DNA of 64,000 nucleotides. Origin: Actinophytocola xinjiangensis (lineage in GTDB: Bacteria; Actinomycetota; Actinomycetes; Mycobacteriales; Pseudonocardiaceae). The stretch covers positions 237,260-301,259 of the forward strand of contig NZ_MSIF01000010.1 in NCBI RefSeq assembly GCF_001921215.1, given 5' to 3'. Below, in pieces: positions 1 to 9,072 of this stretch (position 1 is the first letter of the stretch; the number at the start of each line of letters is the position of its first letter). The notes beneath the pieces were generated by a model. It was not told the origin of the DNA. It saw nothing but the letters and a program-made list of their open reading frames with translations, and did no database searches. A program made the translations under genes and the position numbers.

Positions 1-2
1 AC

Positions 3-599
3 GCCGCGTCGCGGCCGCGACTGTGCGTCGTGTCCAATGGTGACCAGCGGGACGGGTTCGACGCCGCGTTCGCCGGAAGCGGAGTGCGGGTCTCGCACCT
101 GACCTACGACACGCCGGACGTGGCCGTGCGCCTGCGTGAGCAGGACGTGATCTGGGTCGACCGGGGCAGCGTGGTCGCCCTGCTGGCAGCGTGGCGCGCC
201 AACGGACTCCCGGCCGTTCTCCGGGACTGTTGGCGGGCCGGGGTGGTCCTGGCCGGCGAGTCCGCCGGTTCACTGTGCTGGCACACCACCATGATCACCG
301 ACTCGCACGGCACGGTCCGGGGCATCGGTGGTGGCCTGGCCCTGCTGCCCTACGCCAACGCGGTCCACTACGACGAGGGCGACCGCCGGGCGGTGCTGCA
401 CCGCACGCTCGCCACCGAGGCCATGACCGGGTACGCCACCGACACCGGCGCGGGACTGCACTACGAGAACGACACCCTCGTCGCCGCGATCGCCGACCGG
501 CGCAACGCCGGCGCCTACCGCGTCACCCGCTCCGCGGACGGCCATCTCCAGGAGGAACGCCTCGACGTTCGCCGGCTGAAACGGGACAAGGGCGCGTAG
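3..599 (+). CDS. pepE: Peptidase E-like (family S51), 5' truncated by window edge
   Basis: The reading frame is open back to the first bases, so the N-terminus lies outside the window; the GTG at 30 is internal or an alternative start. The visible 189 residues carry GESAGS, the nucleophilic-serine elbow of family S51 (alpha-aspartyl dipeptidase, peptidase E), preceded by an ILR-type helix and followed by the HYDEGDRR and GYATDTGAGLHYEN segments usual in actinobacterial members. Known family members cleave Asp-Xaa dipeptides in the cytoplasm. The full protein is normally about 230 residues, so roughly 40 are missing. It is followed by a convergent regulator gene 15 bases away. Family assignment is good; substrate is inferred. 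Confidence 0.8.
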   Translation, partial: AASRPRLCVVSNGDQRDGFDAAFAGSGVRVSHLTYDTPDVAVRLREQDVIWVDRGSVVALLAAWRANGLPAVLRDCWRAGVVLAGESAGSLCWHTTMITDSHGTVRGIGGGLALLPYANAVHYDEGDRRAVLHRTLATEAMTGYATDTGAGLHYENDTLVAAIADRRNAGAYRVTRSADGHLQEERLDVRRLKRDKGA

Positions 600-613
600 C
601 CGCCGCGTCGGGG

Positions 614-1912
614 TCAACCGGACAGCCGGTGGGCGAGATCGGCTATCTCACCACGAACGTCGGCGCGACCTTCCCACCGACCCAGCACACGCAACGTTCG
701 TCGGACCTCACTCAATGCCGAATGTGAACCGATCTGATCATGGGCGTCCAGCGCCTCCCAAGCGAGGCGGACGGCGTCGGCCGGTTGGCCCGCGTTGGCG
801 TGTGCACGGGCCAGCTTCGCACGGCTGATCGTCGCCGTGCGCGGTGACGAACGGGCCAGTCCGTCAAGTCTGGATCGCAGCGCGCTGATGGCGCTGACAC
901 CACGGCCGAGGTATATGTCGCAGGTCGACTGGTAGACGGCGTGCAGGTCGTTGCCCACAACACTGCGCTGCCCCAGATGGGTCTCGTCGTCCCGCGCGGG
1001 TCGGGCGAGCAGGCGCATCGCCTCGTCCAGTGCTCGCGCGCTGGCCTCGGGCTGCCCCGCGAGGGCGTAGCCCATGGCTGTCTGCTTGGCAGCCAGTCCA
1101 CGCACCCACGACAGCTCGGACATGTCCAGCACTGGCGAGACGACGTCGACCGCGCGCAGCCCGTCGCCGGTGAAGGTGGTGACCACCATGGCGCGTCGCA
1201 CGAACGTGTAACCCACCATCGGGTCCCACCGAGCCGACGACGCCCACTGGGCGGCTCGGTCGATCCAGTACAGCGCACCGTTCGGGTCGCCGCTCTCCTC
1301 GCATGCCCAGGACAGCGACTCGGCGAAGCGAGCCTGCATGACCGTGTACCCGCGTCGGCTGCCCGCAGGGGCGCGGTGACGCAGCCTGTCCAGCATCGCC
1401 ACCTGACCGGTCATACCGTCGATCAGTCGCGCTGGCGGCAGCGCTCGTGCCGCAGTGGAGAAACCTTCGAATGCCCGTTCGATCGATGCCAGCGTGCTGC
1501 CGTCGTCCCCGACATCGGTCGAAGTCAGGAGGTGGTCAATCTTGTCGGCCAGTGCGCCGCCGAGCGCCCCGATACTCAACCCGGCCAGCAGGTCACGGCG
1601 GGAGATCGGCATCGTCGCCCCTCCTGTCGGCAGTCGCAGCACCAGCATGTCGTCACTCGTGTCCGTGTCGGGTGCGCGTACAAGGTCGCTGTGCGGAGGT
1701 GTGGTTCCCACCAGCGCGGTGATGGCCCCGCCCGTGTCGTAGACGACGTCCAGGGCGTCGGCCAGCCACGGCTGGATCCGTCGACGCCCACTTTCCACAT
1801 AGGACAACAGCGATTCGGCACAGCCAGCCTGCCTGGCCACAGCGGCCAACGTCAGTTTCCTGGAGGTGCGCAGTTCCCGCAGCATCACACCGAATCTCTG
1901 GTCACCAAGCAC
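614..1912 (-). CDS. XRE-family HTH regulator with C-terminal TPR-like region
   Basis: The N-terminal 55 residues form an XRE-type helix-turn-helix (FGVMLRELR, then AESLLSYVESGRRR). The next 60 residues include a hydrophobic stretch around DLLAGLSIGALGGALADK, and the rest is alpha-helical, alanine-rich and TPR-like. This architecture is common in filamentous actinomycetes, where such proteins probably sense a ligand or partner through the C-terminus. I place the start at the GTG at 1912, because GGGGAG sits 5 bases upstream and the HTH begins immediately; an upstream TTG at 1981 would add 23 residues of no family character. The gene is divergent from the small gene at 2000, which it may control. 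The target is unknown. Confidence 0.8.
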   Translation of the reverse strand: MLGDQRFGVMLRELRTSRKLTLAAVARQAGCAESLLSYVESGRRRIQPWLADALDVVYDTGGAITALVGTTPPHSDLVRAPDTDTSDDMLVLRLPTGGATMPISRRDLLAGLSIGALGGALADKIDHLLTSTDVGDDGSTLASIERAFEGFSTAARALPPARLIDGMTGQVAMLDRLRHRAPAGSRRGYTVMQARFAESLSWACEESGDPNGALYWIDRAAQWASSARWDPMVGYTFVRRAMVVTTFTGDGLRAVDVVSPVLDMSELSWVRGLAAKQTAMGYALAGQPEASARALDEAMRLLARPARDDETHLGQRSVVGNDLHAVYQSTCDIYLGRGVSAISALRSRLDGLARSSPRTATISRAKLARAHANAGQPADAVRLAWEALDAHDQIGSHSALSEVRRTLRVLGRWEGRADVRGEIADLAHRLSG

Positions 1913-1999
1913 GTGCGCTCCCCGGCAGGGCCTTGACAGTTCCTCACAGCCGAGCGCGATCACTCGACCACACTCAGTCAAGCACAGGAGTATGGATTC

Positions 2000-2269
2000 A
2001 TGACCAACGACCTACCGGCGATGGCACTGATCGCGGACCTTGCCACCGCGAGTCAGCAACTCGCCGTCTACGTACTTCGTGTCCTGGACGCCCAGGCCGG
2101 GCGGGCGGAACCGCCATCGCCGGTCACGGAACAGGTGCTGGCCGCTCGGCTGGTTGAGCTGGGGAACGCCCTGCGACCGCGTGTGGGATGCGCCTCGTCT
2201 CGTCGGAGCAGTGAGTCATGGACCCCGTGGGTGGAGAGTCGCGCCGCGATCTACTCCGTCGACGCCTGA
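2000..2269 (+). CDS. Small hypothetical protein, divergent from XRE regulator
   Basis: This is an 89-residue ORF with ATG at 2000 and a CAGGAG ribosome site about 9 bases upstream. The N-terminal 60 residues (LPAMALIADLATASQQLAVYVLRVLD) look like a short helical protein. The last 30 residues are serine/arginine-rich and less convincing, so a frameshift near 2170-2210 or a shorter ancestral protein is possible. Small genes beside actinobacterial XRE regulators are often their partners or targets, which is the only functional hint. No domain recognised. Confidence 0.5.
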   Translation: MTNDLPAMALIADLATASQQLAVYVLRVLDAQAGRAEPPSPVTEQVLAARLVELGNALRPRVGCASSRRSSESWTPWVESRAAIYSVDA

Positions 2270-2299
2270 CAAGACCTTCTGAAAGGGGAGTACCTCGAC

Positions 2300-2605
2300 A
2301 TGCACGCTTCGTTGTTCAGTCTCGTCACAGCCGACGACCCCACTGTCGTTTTCGGGTGGGGAATGGAGATTGTCGACCACCAGGACGGTGACGAGAGCAG
2401 GAAGACCATCGTCCACATCGGCAGCCCGAAGGGCCAGGGAACTGTCTCCATGCATGAGTCGGCAGAACACGCACGAAATCGTTGGAGCATGGTTGTGCCC
2501 GTGGACATCGTCTGGGATGCCGACGACTGGGCCGATGCGATACGTCTCACGTCGGCCAACGTGCTCGATCGGGACGGATCCCCTTACCGCCACCCCCAAC
2601 TGTGA
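2300..2605 (+). CDS. Small hypothetical protein (101 aa)
   Basis: This 101-residue soluble protein has an excellent ribosome site (AAAGGGGAG, 2281-2289) ahead of ATG 2300. The sequence is acidic and beta-rich with alternating hydrophobics (TVVFGWGMEIVD, WSMVVPVDIVWDADDW), with no signal peptide or membrane segment. Coding character is good because wobble positions are GC-rich. It may be co-transcribed with the small gene at 2000, 30 bases upstream, and ends at a strong hairpin. No family recognised. Confidence 0.6.
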   Translation: MHASLFSLVTADDPTVVFGWGMEIVDHQDGDESRKTIVHIGSPKGQGTVSMHESAEHARNRWSMVVPVDIVWDADDWADAIRLTSANVLDRDGSPYRHPQL

Positions 2606-2607
2606 CA

Positions 2608-2629
2608 TCCCGCCCGGCACCGGGCGGGA
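2608..2629. terminator. Bidirectional hairpin between convergent genes
   Basis: TCCCGCCCGG and CCGGGCGGGA are perfect 10-base inverted arms separated by 2 bases. The hairpin lies between the stop at 2605 (+) and the stop at 2642 (-). It has no T tract, as is usual for GC-rich actinobacterial terminators. Confidence 0.65.
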
Positions 2630-2641
2630 ACGGGAGACGGG

Positions 2642-3277
2642 TCAGGCTCGCTGGAAGTCCTCCAGTTGTCTGATCCGCCGGCGGATCTCCTCGATCTCGT
2701 CCTCGTCGACGTAGTCGGCTTCCAGGCGGTAGGACTTCGCCAGTTCCTCCTCGAGTTCGTCCAGGTAGGCGGTGTGGTGCTGGTGCAGCATGGCGAGCAG
2801 GGAGTCGGCGCGCCGCACCACCTGGTCGGGGTCGGTGGGTTCCATGGGGGCGCCGTAGATCGTCGATCGGCCGGCGGCCAGTTCGGTCAGGCGGTAGCAG
2901 ACCACCAGTTCGTCGTCGGTGACGTCGATGCCCGGGCGGATGAGGAACAGCAGCGGGAGCAGGTCGGGGTCGAAGGCGCGGAAGTGTCGCTCCATCGGGT
3001 CGTTGGTGTCCGGTTCGGCGGCGGGGCCGCCCCGGCTCGGTGGTGTCGTCAGTCGCCAGGGTTGGTTGGTCCACATGGACAGCAGGCGCAGCGTGTAGGG
3101 GTCGGCGTCCGCGATGACGATCAGTTCGCGGGGGAAGGGGACCCCGTAGCACTCGCGGAGGACCTGCCCGGTGGTCAGTCCGTTCTCGTGCAGTGCCCGT
3201 GCGAGGCGGGCCATCGCCGGATAGTCCCGTCCGGCAGCCTCGGTCCGCAACCGTTCGAGTTCGCCACCCTCGACCAC
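2642..3277 (-). CDS. Acidic hypothetical protein coupled to the giant effector-like gene
   Basis: This protein of about 211 residues begins at GTG 3277, four bases after the TGA of the giant gene upstream, with GGGAG about 7 bases before it; a longer frame from 3325 would overlap that gene by 44 bases. It is mostly helical and strongly acidic towards the C-terminus (EELEEELAKSYRLEADYVDEDEIEEIRRRI), which suggests a coiled coil. There is no signal peptide or membrane segment. Tight coupling to the giant gene makes it a candidate chaperone, adaptor or immunity partner. That is inference only, and no family is recognised. Confidence 0.7.
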   Translation of the reverse strand: MVEGGELERLRTEAAGRDYPAMARLARALHENGLTTGQVLRECYGVPFPRELIVIADADPYTLRLLSMWTNQPWRLTTPPSRGGPAAEPDTNDPMERHFRAFDPDLLPLLFLIRPGIDVTDDELVVCYRLTELAAGRSTIYGAPMEPTDPDQVVRRADSLLAMLHQHHTAYLDELEEELAKSYRLEADYVDEDEIEEIRRRIRQLEDFQRA

Positions 3278-3281
3278 GTCG

Positions 3282-6200
3282 TCACTCCCGTCCGGGTGGG
3301 CGGTCCAGTTCGCGCAGCAGCGCACGCAGTTCCGCCCAGGTCTTTCTGAGTTTTTTCGATGTCAGCGCGCCGATGATGTCACGGGTGACGTCCTGAGCCG
3401 AGGACAGTGCCTTCTGGAAGTCCCGGTTGCCCTGGGCCATCGGCGATCCCGCCTCTTTCTCGACCGCTTTGGCCATGTCCTGGATGATCTTGCGGATCCG
3501 GGGGTCGCGGGCGGACAGGCCGGGGTTGTCGATCATCAGGATGATGACCTGTTCGACGTGCCGGAAGATCTGCGTCTGGATCCTGCCCTTTCCTTCCGGC
3601 GCGATCCTCGGGTTGGCCATGAACAGCTGTTGCGCCAGCTTGCGTTCGCTCGCCATCGTCTGGGACTGGACGAACAACGCGTAGGCCGGTTTGCCCTGGT
3701 TCTCGATCGCCTTGCGCGCCTCCTCGATTCCCAGCTGGAACCTTCCGGGATCGGTGGTGACCGAACCGCGTGGGTCGTAGAGGTCGGTGAAGTTGCCACC
3801 GAACACCTTCTTCAGCCATTTGCGGAAGTTGTGTCCCTCCGACGGCCCGACCCCGAAGGGCATGGCGACCCGGGCCGTGTCGATGGCGTGCTGGTCCAGG
3901 CTGGCGAACAGGTCGAGGCCGAACTCCGGCGCCCACACCGTCACGAGGGTGCTCGGCTCGGAGGGATACACCATCCCGGTCTGCCGTTTGCTGACGGCGG
4001 CCCGGATCGCGCGGTCGATGCGGTTGGCGAGGGTGGTCAACTGCACGGTGAACGGGTCGGTCGTCTTCCAGTCGAACCGTTCGAAGTCGTAACCACCGAT
4101 GATCATCATCGGGTGGCCCTTGATCGTCCGGAGGATCTCGTCGTAGGCGGCGAGAATGCCCCGGCCCTTCGGCGCGGTGGCGGTGCTGTCCGGGTCCTGG
4201 AGCAGCACCCGGACCGCCGCGTTGGTCGTGCTGAGGATCCGCACCGCCTCCCGGGTGTGGGTGGACTTGAAGACCTCTCCCCGGATCAGGCCGTAGGGCA
4301 CCGAGCCGCGCAGCCCGGCCTTCTCCTTGGCGCGCGCGGCGTTCCTGCCCGTCTCGTCCAGTTCCTGGTACGCGGCGCGCACCGTCGTGAACGGCACCGA
4401 CTTCCTGCGCTTGCCGGAGATGTCCATCCACCGGGGCGTCCAGGTGAAGCCGAAGGCGATCATGAGCAGTTCGGCGGGATGGTTGACCGACCGGATGGCG
4501 GCGATGACCGGTTCCCTGCCCCGCTTCTTGTCCTTGGGGTCCAACGCCTCGGCGGAGTTGACGCCGATGATGACGGCGGTCCTGATCGCCGACGCCGGCT
4601 CCTCGGTCGATCCGGCCCACGCCTCGTCGAGGTACCGGGCGGCCAGCTGCGGGTTGCGGCCGATCTCCTCGGGGAGCGCGGCCATGGTGATGACGTAGGC
4701 CGTCCGGTGTTTCTCGCCGGCGGGGTTGGTGATCGCGTGCAGGGAGCCCTTGAGTTGGCCGACGTCGTCGAACGCCATGGACTTGGCCGGCGGGCCGGGT
4801 TCGTAGGGGAAGCTCAGGTCCACTTCCTTGGACCGGCGTTTGGGGTTGATGGTCACCTCGATGAGGTGCAGGTTCCCCGACTTCTCCAGAGCGATCCTGG
4901 TCAGCCGGTGTCGCCGTTTGATGGCCGGCAGTCCCTTGCGCACGGACGCGACGGTGGCGCCCTCGGCGCCGATCAGCTTGTTGGCGTCGCGGAGCGCGGC
5001 GGCGAGCGAGCGCTTGTCGTCCTTGTCCCGGCGGCGCTTGTCCCGGGGACGATCCTTCCGTGGGCGTGTGCGCGCCGGCCGCCGTGGTCGCCTTGGCCTG
5101 TGGTCCCGGTCCTTGTCCCGACGGGGTTTCCTGGGCTTCTTTGGTTTCTTGGGCTTGAGTTTGGCGGCGAGTTTCTTCAGCAGGCCCTGGATCTTGGTGA
5201 TGACCTTGTCGATGGCGCGGTTCACCGGGCGGGACAGGCGTTGGAAGATCTGACGTACCCGTCCGGCGATGCCGCCGACCCCCAGGATCGCGGCCAGGGC
5301 ACCGATGAGTACCGGGATCGACCGGGCCAGGGCCTTGACGATCGTGCCGGTGACGTTCGCTGTTCCTCGGGCGATGGCGATGACCGCGTCGAGGACGGCG
5401 TTGACGAACTCGATGATCTGCCGGCCCTGGGTGACGATGAACCGGATGATGTCGATGATCATCTTGCAGGCGCGGATGAACGCCGACGCCGGGTTGAACA
5501 GGGACACGATCCAGGTGATGCCGGCGATGATGATCGTGGGCAGCAGGTAGGACACCAGGTTCTTGATGAGGTCCTTCTTGAGGTCGCCGACCCGCCCGCG
5601 CAGGTCGTTCCACATCCCGGCCACGCCGCGTTTGCGGACCTCGACGACCAGGGGGATGGCGTCCTTGCCTGTTTCGGCGGCCGTCATCGTCTTCGGGGAC
5701 ACGCGTTTCGCCAGGCGGGCGCGGATGTTGGCCCAGGACAGGCCCAACAGGCCCGCCAGCAGGACCACGATGCCCAGGACGTCGAACGTCGCCGGGAGTT
5801 GGAGGCCGCCGCCGACGCCTGAACCGAGGAGCCACGCGAGGACACCTTGTTGCAGGTACCGGCCGGCGTCCTTCATGAAGGCCCGCAGGCCGCCGGCGAC
5901 GCCGGTGATCAGCCGGCCCAGGAAGCCGACCGGGTCCTTGAGGATCAGGCCGACGGCCGACGCGGCCTTGCGCAGGACGCCCATCAGCATCCGGCCCAGT
6001 TCCTTGATCGTCTCGATGGCGCCCTTGACGGCGGCGACCGCCTTGGACGCGAGGCCCTTGTTCTTCTCCTTCTCCTCGGCGATCTCCTTGTCGACGGCCT
6101 TGACCGCGTCGGTGTACTTCGTGGCGAGGGTGTCGACGAGTTCGGTTCCCTTGTCGTCGACCGAATCCCTCAGTTCGTCGAACTTGCCGGCGAAGTCCGA

Positions 6201-7886
6201 CGCCGCCTCCCGGCCGATGGCCTTCAGGTCCTTGGGCAGGTCGTCGACCGCCTGCTTCAGCTCCGCGCGGCCCTTGGCGATGCGGTCCTTGGCGCGTTTG
6301 AGTTCGCGGACGACCGTGTCGGCCACGTCGGAGATGACCTGGCGCATGGCGGTCAGGTAGTTGTCGCGGGCGCGTTCGTAGATGCGGTTGGCCTCGTCGG
6401 GCAGGTCGGCGAACAGGTCCTTCACCCAGCGGGCCTTGCCGCGCAGACCCGAGTAGCGGCGGTCCTTGTACTCCTCCATCCCGCGCGTGTGTTCGGCGGT
6501 GAACTGGGTCCGCGCCGTCTTCTCGCCCTTGGTGAACTGGTCGTCGACCGCCTCGTCCAGGTCCTTGAGGATCTTCTCGACATCGGTCTTCGTGCGGTCG
6601 AACACCTTCTGCAGCAGCGCGGTGACCTTCGTCCGCCGGTCCTCGTCGCGGTCCTTCGTGCCTTTCTTGCCGGTGGTGACCTGGCGGCCGGTGGTGGCCC
6701 GGCTGGCGTGGATCGCGCCCATCGCCGCCGTGCCGGACGCCGCCGCCGCGCCGCGCACCTCGCCCAGCTCGCGGGACTCGCCGGCCCGCATCCGGCGCGG
6801 CGCGGTCGCCGAGTGCTTCTCCAGCGCCTTCTTGTCCCGCACCGCCTTGTCGAACGACGGCTCGCGGGAGTTCTTCAGCGACAGCTGCTTCTCGGTCACC
6901 CCGGCCGAGTCGAGCTGCCGGTCGACCTTCGCCGGGCCGGCCGACAGGTCGGTCGCCGACTTCGGCAGCGGGTCGGGGGTGGCCTGGCGGGGGTTGGGCG
7001 TGCCGGGGCGTCCGGGCAGCTGGTCGGCGGCCAGCGGCACCACCGTCTTGGCGTCCGGGGCCGGCTCGGGGGTCGCGGCGGTGGTGTCGGCGATCTCGGC
7101 CGACGAGGCGTCCTTGCCCTCGCCGACCTTCCCCGCGACCTCGGTCTTGACCTCCTCGGCCTTGCCGGAGTCACCGAACTTGTCGGCCTCGTCGAGGTTC
7201 TTCGGGGCGCGGTCGCGGATCGCCTTCTCCACCGCCGCGATGAACGACTGCTTGTCGAACTCCTTGGGCTGGGCGGCGTCCATGTCCTCGGCGTGCGCCG
7301 CCTTGCCCCTGGCCTCGCGATCGTCCGGCGGGGGCACCGCCGCGCCCTGCGCCGCACCGGCCTCCACCGCCGGCGGCGGATGGCTGGACGCCACGCGGCG
7401 CTTCTTGGCCGCCACGTCCTGCTTGAGCGCCTGGAACTTCGGGTCGGCGCCCGGCGAACGCGGGCCGGTCCGCTCCTTCTTCTCCGGGCGCTCGCCGCGC
7501 TCCCGCTCGCCGGTGTCCTTCACCTCCGGCGCCCGGGCCGGCGGCGCCTTCGCCTTGCGCACCGGCTTGGTCGCCGGCCGTTTCTCCGGCGGCCGGGGCC
7601 GCTCGGGGGCCGTCGCCGGGGCGGCGGTCGCCCCGGCGGCGGTGACCGCCTGGTTGCCGACCAGGTCCTGGCCGGCCAGCAGCATCCGGGTGCCCCAGGC
7701 CGACGGGCTGGGCGGCCGGCCACCCAGCGCGGTCGTGACCGCGGCGTTGCCCACCTGCGTCGCGGCCGCGACCACCGCCGCCGGGCCCGGTGACATCGCC
7801 GTCCCGCCGCTCGGTTCCCGCAGGTCCGGGACCGGCGCGGGCGTCGTGGAGCGGCGCGGCGCGGCGATCCTGACCGGTAGCGGCAT
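3282..7886 (-). CDS. Giant eCIS-type effector/toxin-carrier-like protein (1534 aa)
   Basis: Residues 1-420 are Pro/Ala/Lys-rich and look disordered. Residues 425-640 form a long charged helical region. Residues 640-900 hold hydrophobic segments in the order KDPVGFLG, GLLGLSWANIRARL, LFNPASAFIRACK, PVNRAIDKVI. This order and wording match my memory of the central module of giant DUF4157/eCIS-associated putative toxins. An extremely Lys/Arg-rich linker (about 905-950) precedes a 580-residue C-terminal region that I cannot assign and which would be the variable effector part. I chose ATG 7886 because GGGGGTGG lies about 8 bases upstream; GTG 7964 is the alternative. No sheath, tube or baseplate gene is in the window. 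Function as an injected effector is inferred. Confidence 0.65.
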   Translation of the reverse strand: MPLPVRIAAPRRSTTPAPVPDLREPSGGTAMSPGPAAVVAAATQVGNAAVTTALGGRPPSPSAWGTRMLLAGQDLVGNQAVTAAGATAAPATAPERPRPPEKRPATKPVRKAKAPPARAPEVKDTGERERGERPEKKERTGPRSPGADPKFQALKQDVAAKKRRVASSHPPPAVEAGAAQGAAVPPPDDREARGKAAHAEDMDAAQPKEFDKQSFIAAVEKAIRDRAPKNLDEADKFGDSGKAEEVKTEVAGKVGEGKDASSAEIADTTAATPEPAPDAKTVVPLAADQLPGRPGTPNPRQATPDPLPKSATDLSAGPAKVDRQLDSAGVTEKQLSLKNSREPSFDKAVRDKKALEKHSATAPRRMRAGESRELGEVRGAAAASGTAAMGAIHASRATTGRQVTTGKKGTKDRDEDRRTKVTALLQKVFDRTKTDVEKILKDLDEAVDDQFTKGEKTARTQFTAEHTRGMEEYKDRRYSGLRGKARWVKDLFADLPDEANRIYERARDNYLTAMRQVISDVADTVVRELKRAKDRIAKGRAELKQAVDDLPKDLKAIGREAASDFAGKFDELRDSVDDKGTELVDTLATKYTDAVKAVDKEIAEEKEKNKGLASKAVAAVKGAIETIKELGRMLMGVLRKAASAVGLILKDPVGFLGRLITGVAGGLRAFMKDAGRYLQQGVLAWLLGSGVGGGLQLPATFDVLGIVVLLAGLLGLSWANIRARLAKRVSPKTMTAAETGKDAIPLVVEVRKRGVAGMWNDLRGRVGDLKKDLIKNLVSYLLPTIIIAGITWIVSLFNPASAFIRACKMIIDIIRFIVTQGRQIIEFVNAVLDAVIAIARGTANVTGTIVKALARSIPVLIGALAAILGVGGIAGRVRQIFQRLSRPVNRAIDKVITKIQGLLKKLAAKLKPKKPKKPRKPRRDKDRDHRPRRPRRPARTRPRKDRPRDKRRRDKDDKRSLAAALRDANKLIGAEGATVASVRKGLPAIKRRHRLTRIALEKSGNLHLIEVTINPKRRSKEVDLSFPYEPGPPAKSMAFDDVGQLKGSLHAITNPAGEKHRTAYVITMAALPEEIGRNPQLAARYLDEAWAGSTEEPASAIRTAVIIGVNSAEALDPKDKKRGREPVIAAIRSVNHPAELLMIAFGFTWTPRWMDISGKRRKSVPFTTVRAAYQELDETGRNAARAKEKAGLRGSVPYGLIRGEVFKSTHTREAVRILSTTNAAVRVLLQDPDSTATAPKGRGILAAYDEILRTIKGHPMMIIGGYDFERFDWKTTDPFTVQLTTLANRIDRAIRAAVSKRQTGMVYPSEPSTLVTVWAPEFGLDLFASLDQHAIDTARVAMPFGVGPSEGHNFRKWLKKVFGGNFTDLYDPRGSVTTDPGRFQLGIEEARKAIENQGKPAYALFVQSQTMASERKLAQQLFMANPRIAPEGKGRIQTQIFRHVEQVIILMIDNPGLSARDPRIRKIIQDMAKAVEKEAGSPMAQGNRDFQKALSSAQDVTRDIIGALTSKKLRKTWAELRALLRELDRPPGRE

Positions 7887-8068
7887 CGGGCGTCCACCCC
7901 CGTACACCGACGTCGAGTGGCTCGCAGGATCGCAGCCGGGCCGCCACCGGGGCGTCACCGGCACGTCACCGGATCCGCGAGATTGTCAGACAGCTGTCAG
8001 GTGAGATCCGGGGCCGGGCACCTGAGGATGGCTCGGGAAGCAGACGAGACCCGGGAGTCACACGTCCG

Positions 8069-8743
8069 ATGTACCGCTACGAGCAGCACTGTCCGATCGC
8101 CAGGGCGGCGGAGGTGATCACCGAGCCGTGGACCCTGCTCATCGTGCGTGAGCTGCTCAGCGGCGGCGAGTCACGCGCCGAGCTGGCCAGGGGGCTGCCG
8201 AAGATCTCCGCGTCGATGCTGCGCTCGCGGCTGCGCACCCTGGAACGGCACGGCGTGATCACCCACGAACCCGACCCGCGCGGCGAGCGGCGCTACCAGC
8301 TGACCACCGCCGGCCAGGAGCTGCGGCCCATGGTCGAGCACCTCGGGCGGTGGGGGCAGCGCTGGCTCGACCAGCCGCGCGTCGGCGACCTCGACCCCGA
8401 ACTGCTGGTCTACGACATCTGCCGGGGCATCGACAGCGCCCGGCTGCCGGCCGACCCGCTCACCGTGGAGGTCGACTTCGCCGACGTGCCGGCCCCCCGG
8501 CGCTGGTGGCTGACCCTCTCGGCCGCCGAGGTGGCCGCCGACCAGACCGCCCGCCGCGACGCCTCGGTCCGCCTGACCTGCACCCTCGGCGGGCTCGCCG
8601 GGGTGTGGCTCGGGCACCAGAGCTGGTTGCAGGCCGTGCGCGACCGGATCATCATGCTCGCCGGTGACCGCGCCGCCGTCCGCTCACTGATCGACTGCCT
8701 CGGCGTCAGCCGCTACGCCACCGCCGGCCGGGGCGACGGCTAG
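8069..8743 (+). CDS. HxlR-family regulator with C-terminal SCP2-like domain
   Basis: Residues 1-100 match the HxlR winged helix: an early cysteine in HCPIARAAEVITEPWTLLIVREL, then LARGLPKISASMLRSRLRTLERHG and the EPDPRGERRYQLT wing. At 224 residues it is twice the usual HxlR length. The C-terminal 110 residues resemble the SCP2-like domain attached to many actinobacterial HxlR proteins, which may bind a lipid-like ligand. It is divergent from the giant gene (183 bases between starts) and 11 bases upstream of the small gene at 8755, so it could regulate either. Family assignment is solid; ligand and target are unknown. Confidence 0.85.
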   Translation: MYRYEQHCPIARAAEVITEPWTLLIVRELLSGGESRAELARGLPKISASMLRSRLRTLERHGVITHEPDPRGERRYQLTTAGQELRPMVEHLGRWGQRWLDQPRVGDLDPELLVYDICRGIDSARLPADPLTVEVDFADVPAPRRWWLTLSAAEVAADQTARRDASVRLTCTLGGLAGVWLGHQSWLQAVRDRIIMLAGDRAAVRSLIDCLGVSRYATAGRGDG

Positions 8744-8754
8744 GATCCGCTCCC

Positions 8755-9072
8755 GTGTCCATCACCGTGCACGACCACGACGGCAGCCACTCGTTGACCT
8801 TCGACACCGGTGTCCTGGCCGCCGACCCGGCGGTCGCCGCCGCCGGGCACGAGCCCAACGGCTACTTCTGGGAAGGTCTCGTGCAGTTCGCCTGGCCGGA
8901 GATCGCCGAGCGGCTCGAGTTCGACAGTGAGGCCGGCATGTTCTGCGCGATCGGCGGCCAGGAGGACCTCGCGCGGCTGCGCGCCGCCGTCGAACCCGTG
9001 ATCGCCAGCCCCGACGCGGTCCGCGACATCATCGCCCGCGCCCAGAGCGCCGGTGTCGAGTTCGACGACTAG
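8755..9072 (+). CDS. Imm51-like small protein
   Basis: This 105-residue acidic protein starts at GTG 8755, 11 bases after the HxlR gene. HEPNGYFWEGL, followed by FDSEAGMFCAIG, resembles the signature of the Imm51 family, which in polymorphic toxin systems neutralises a cognate toxin. No toxin gene is adjacent; the giant effector-like gene 870 bases away is on the other side of the HxlR gene. Its stop and the stop of the convergent Lrp gene share CTAG at 9069-9072. Orphan Imm51 copies are common in actinobacteria, so immunity function here is uncertain. Confidence 0.55.
   Translation: MSITVHDHDGSHSLTFDTGVLAADPAVAAAGHEPNGYFWEGLVQFAWPEIAERLEFDSEAGMFCAIGGQEDLARLRAAVEPVIASPDAVRDIIARAQSAGVEFDD

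Noticed and set aside
3558..7793. Two long plus-strand frames opposite the giant gene
   Set aside because: Their translation is Arg/Gly/Val-rich shadow. The minus strand carries the recognisable eCIS-type module and good starts.
3282..7886. Phage tail tape-measure protein
   Set aside because: Length and helicity would fit, but there are no phage genes around and the central module order is that of eCIS-linked giant proteins.
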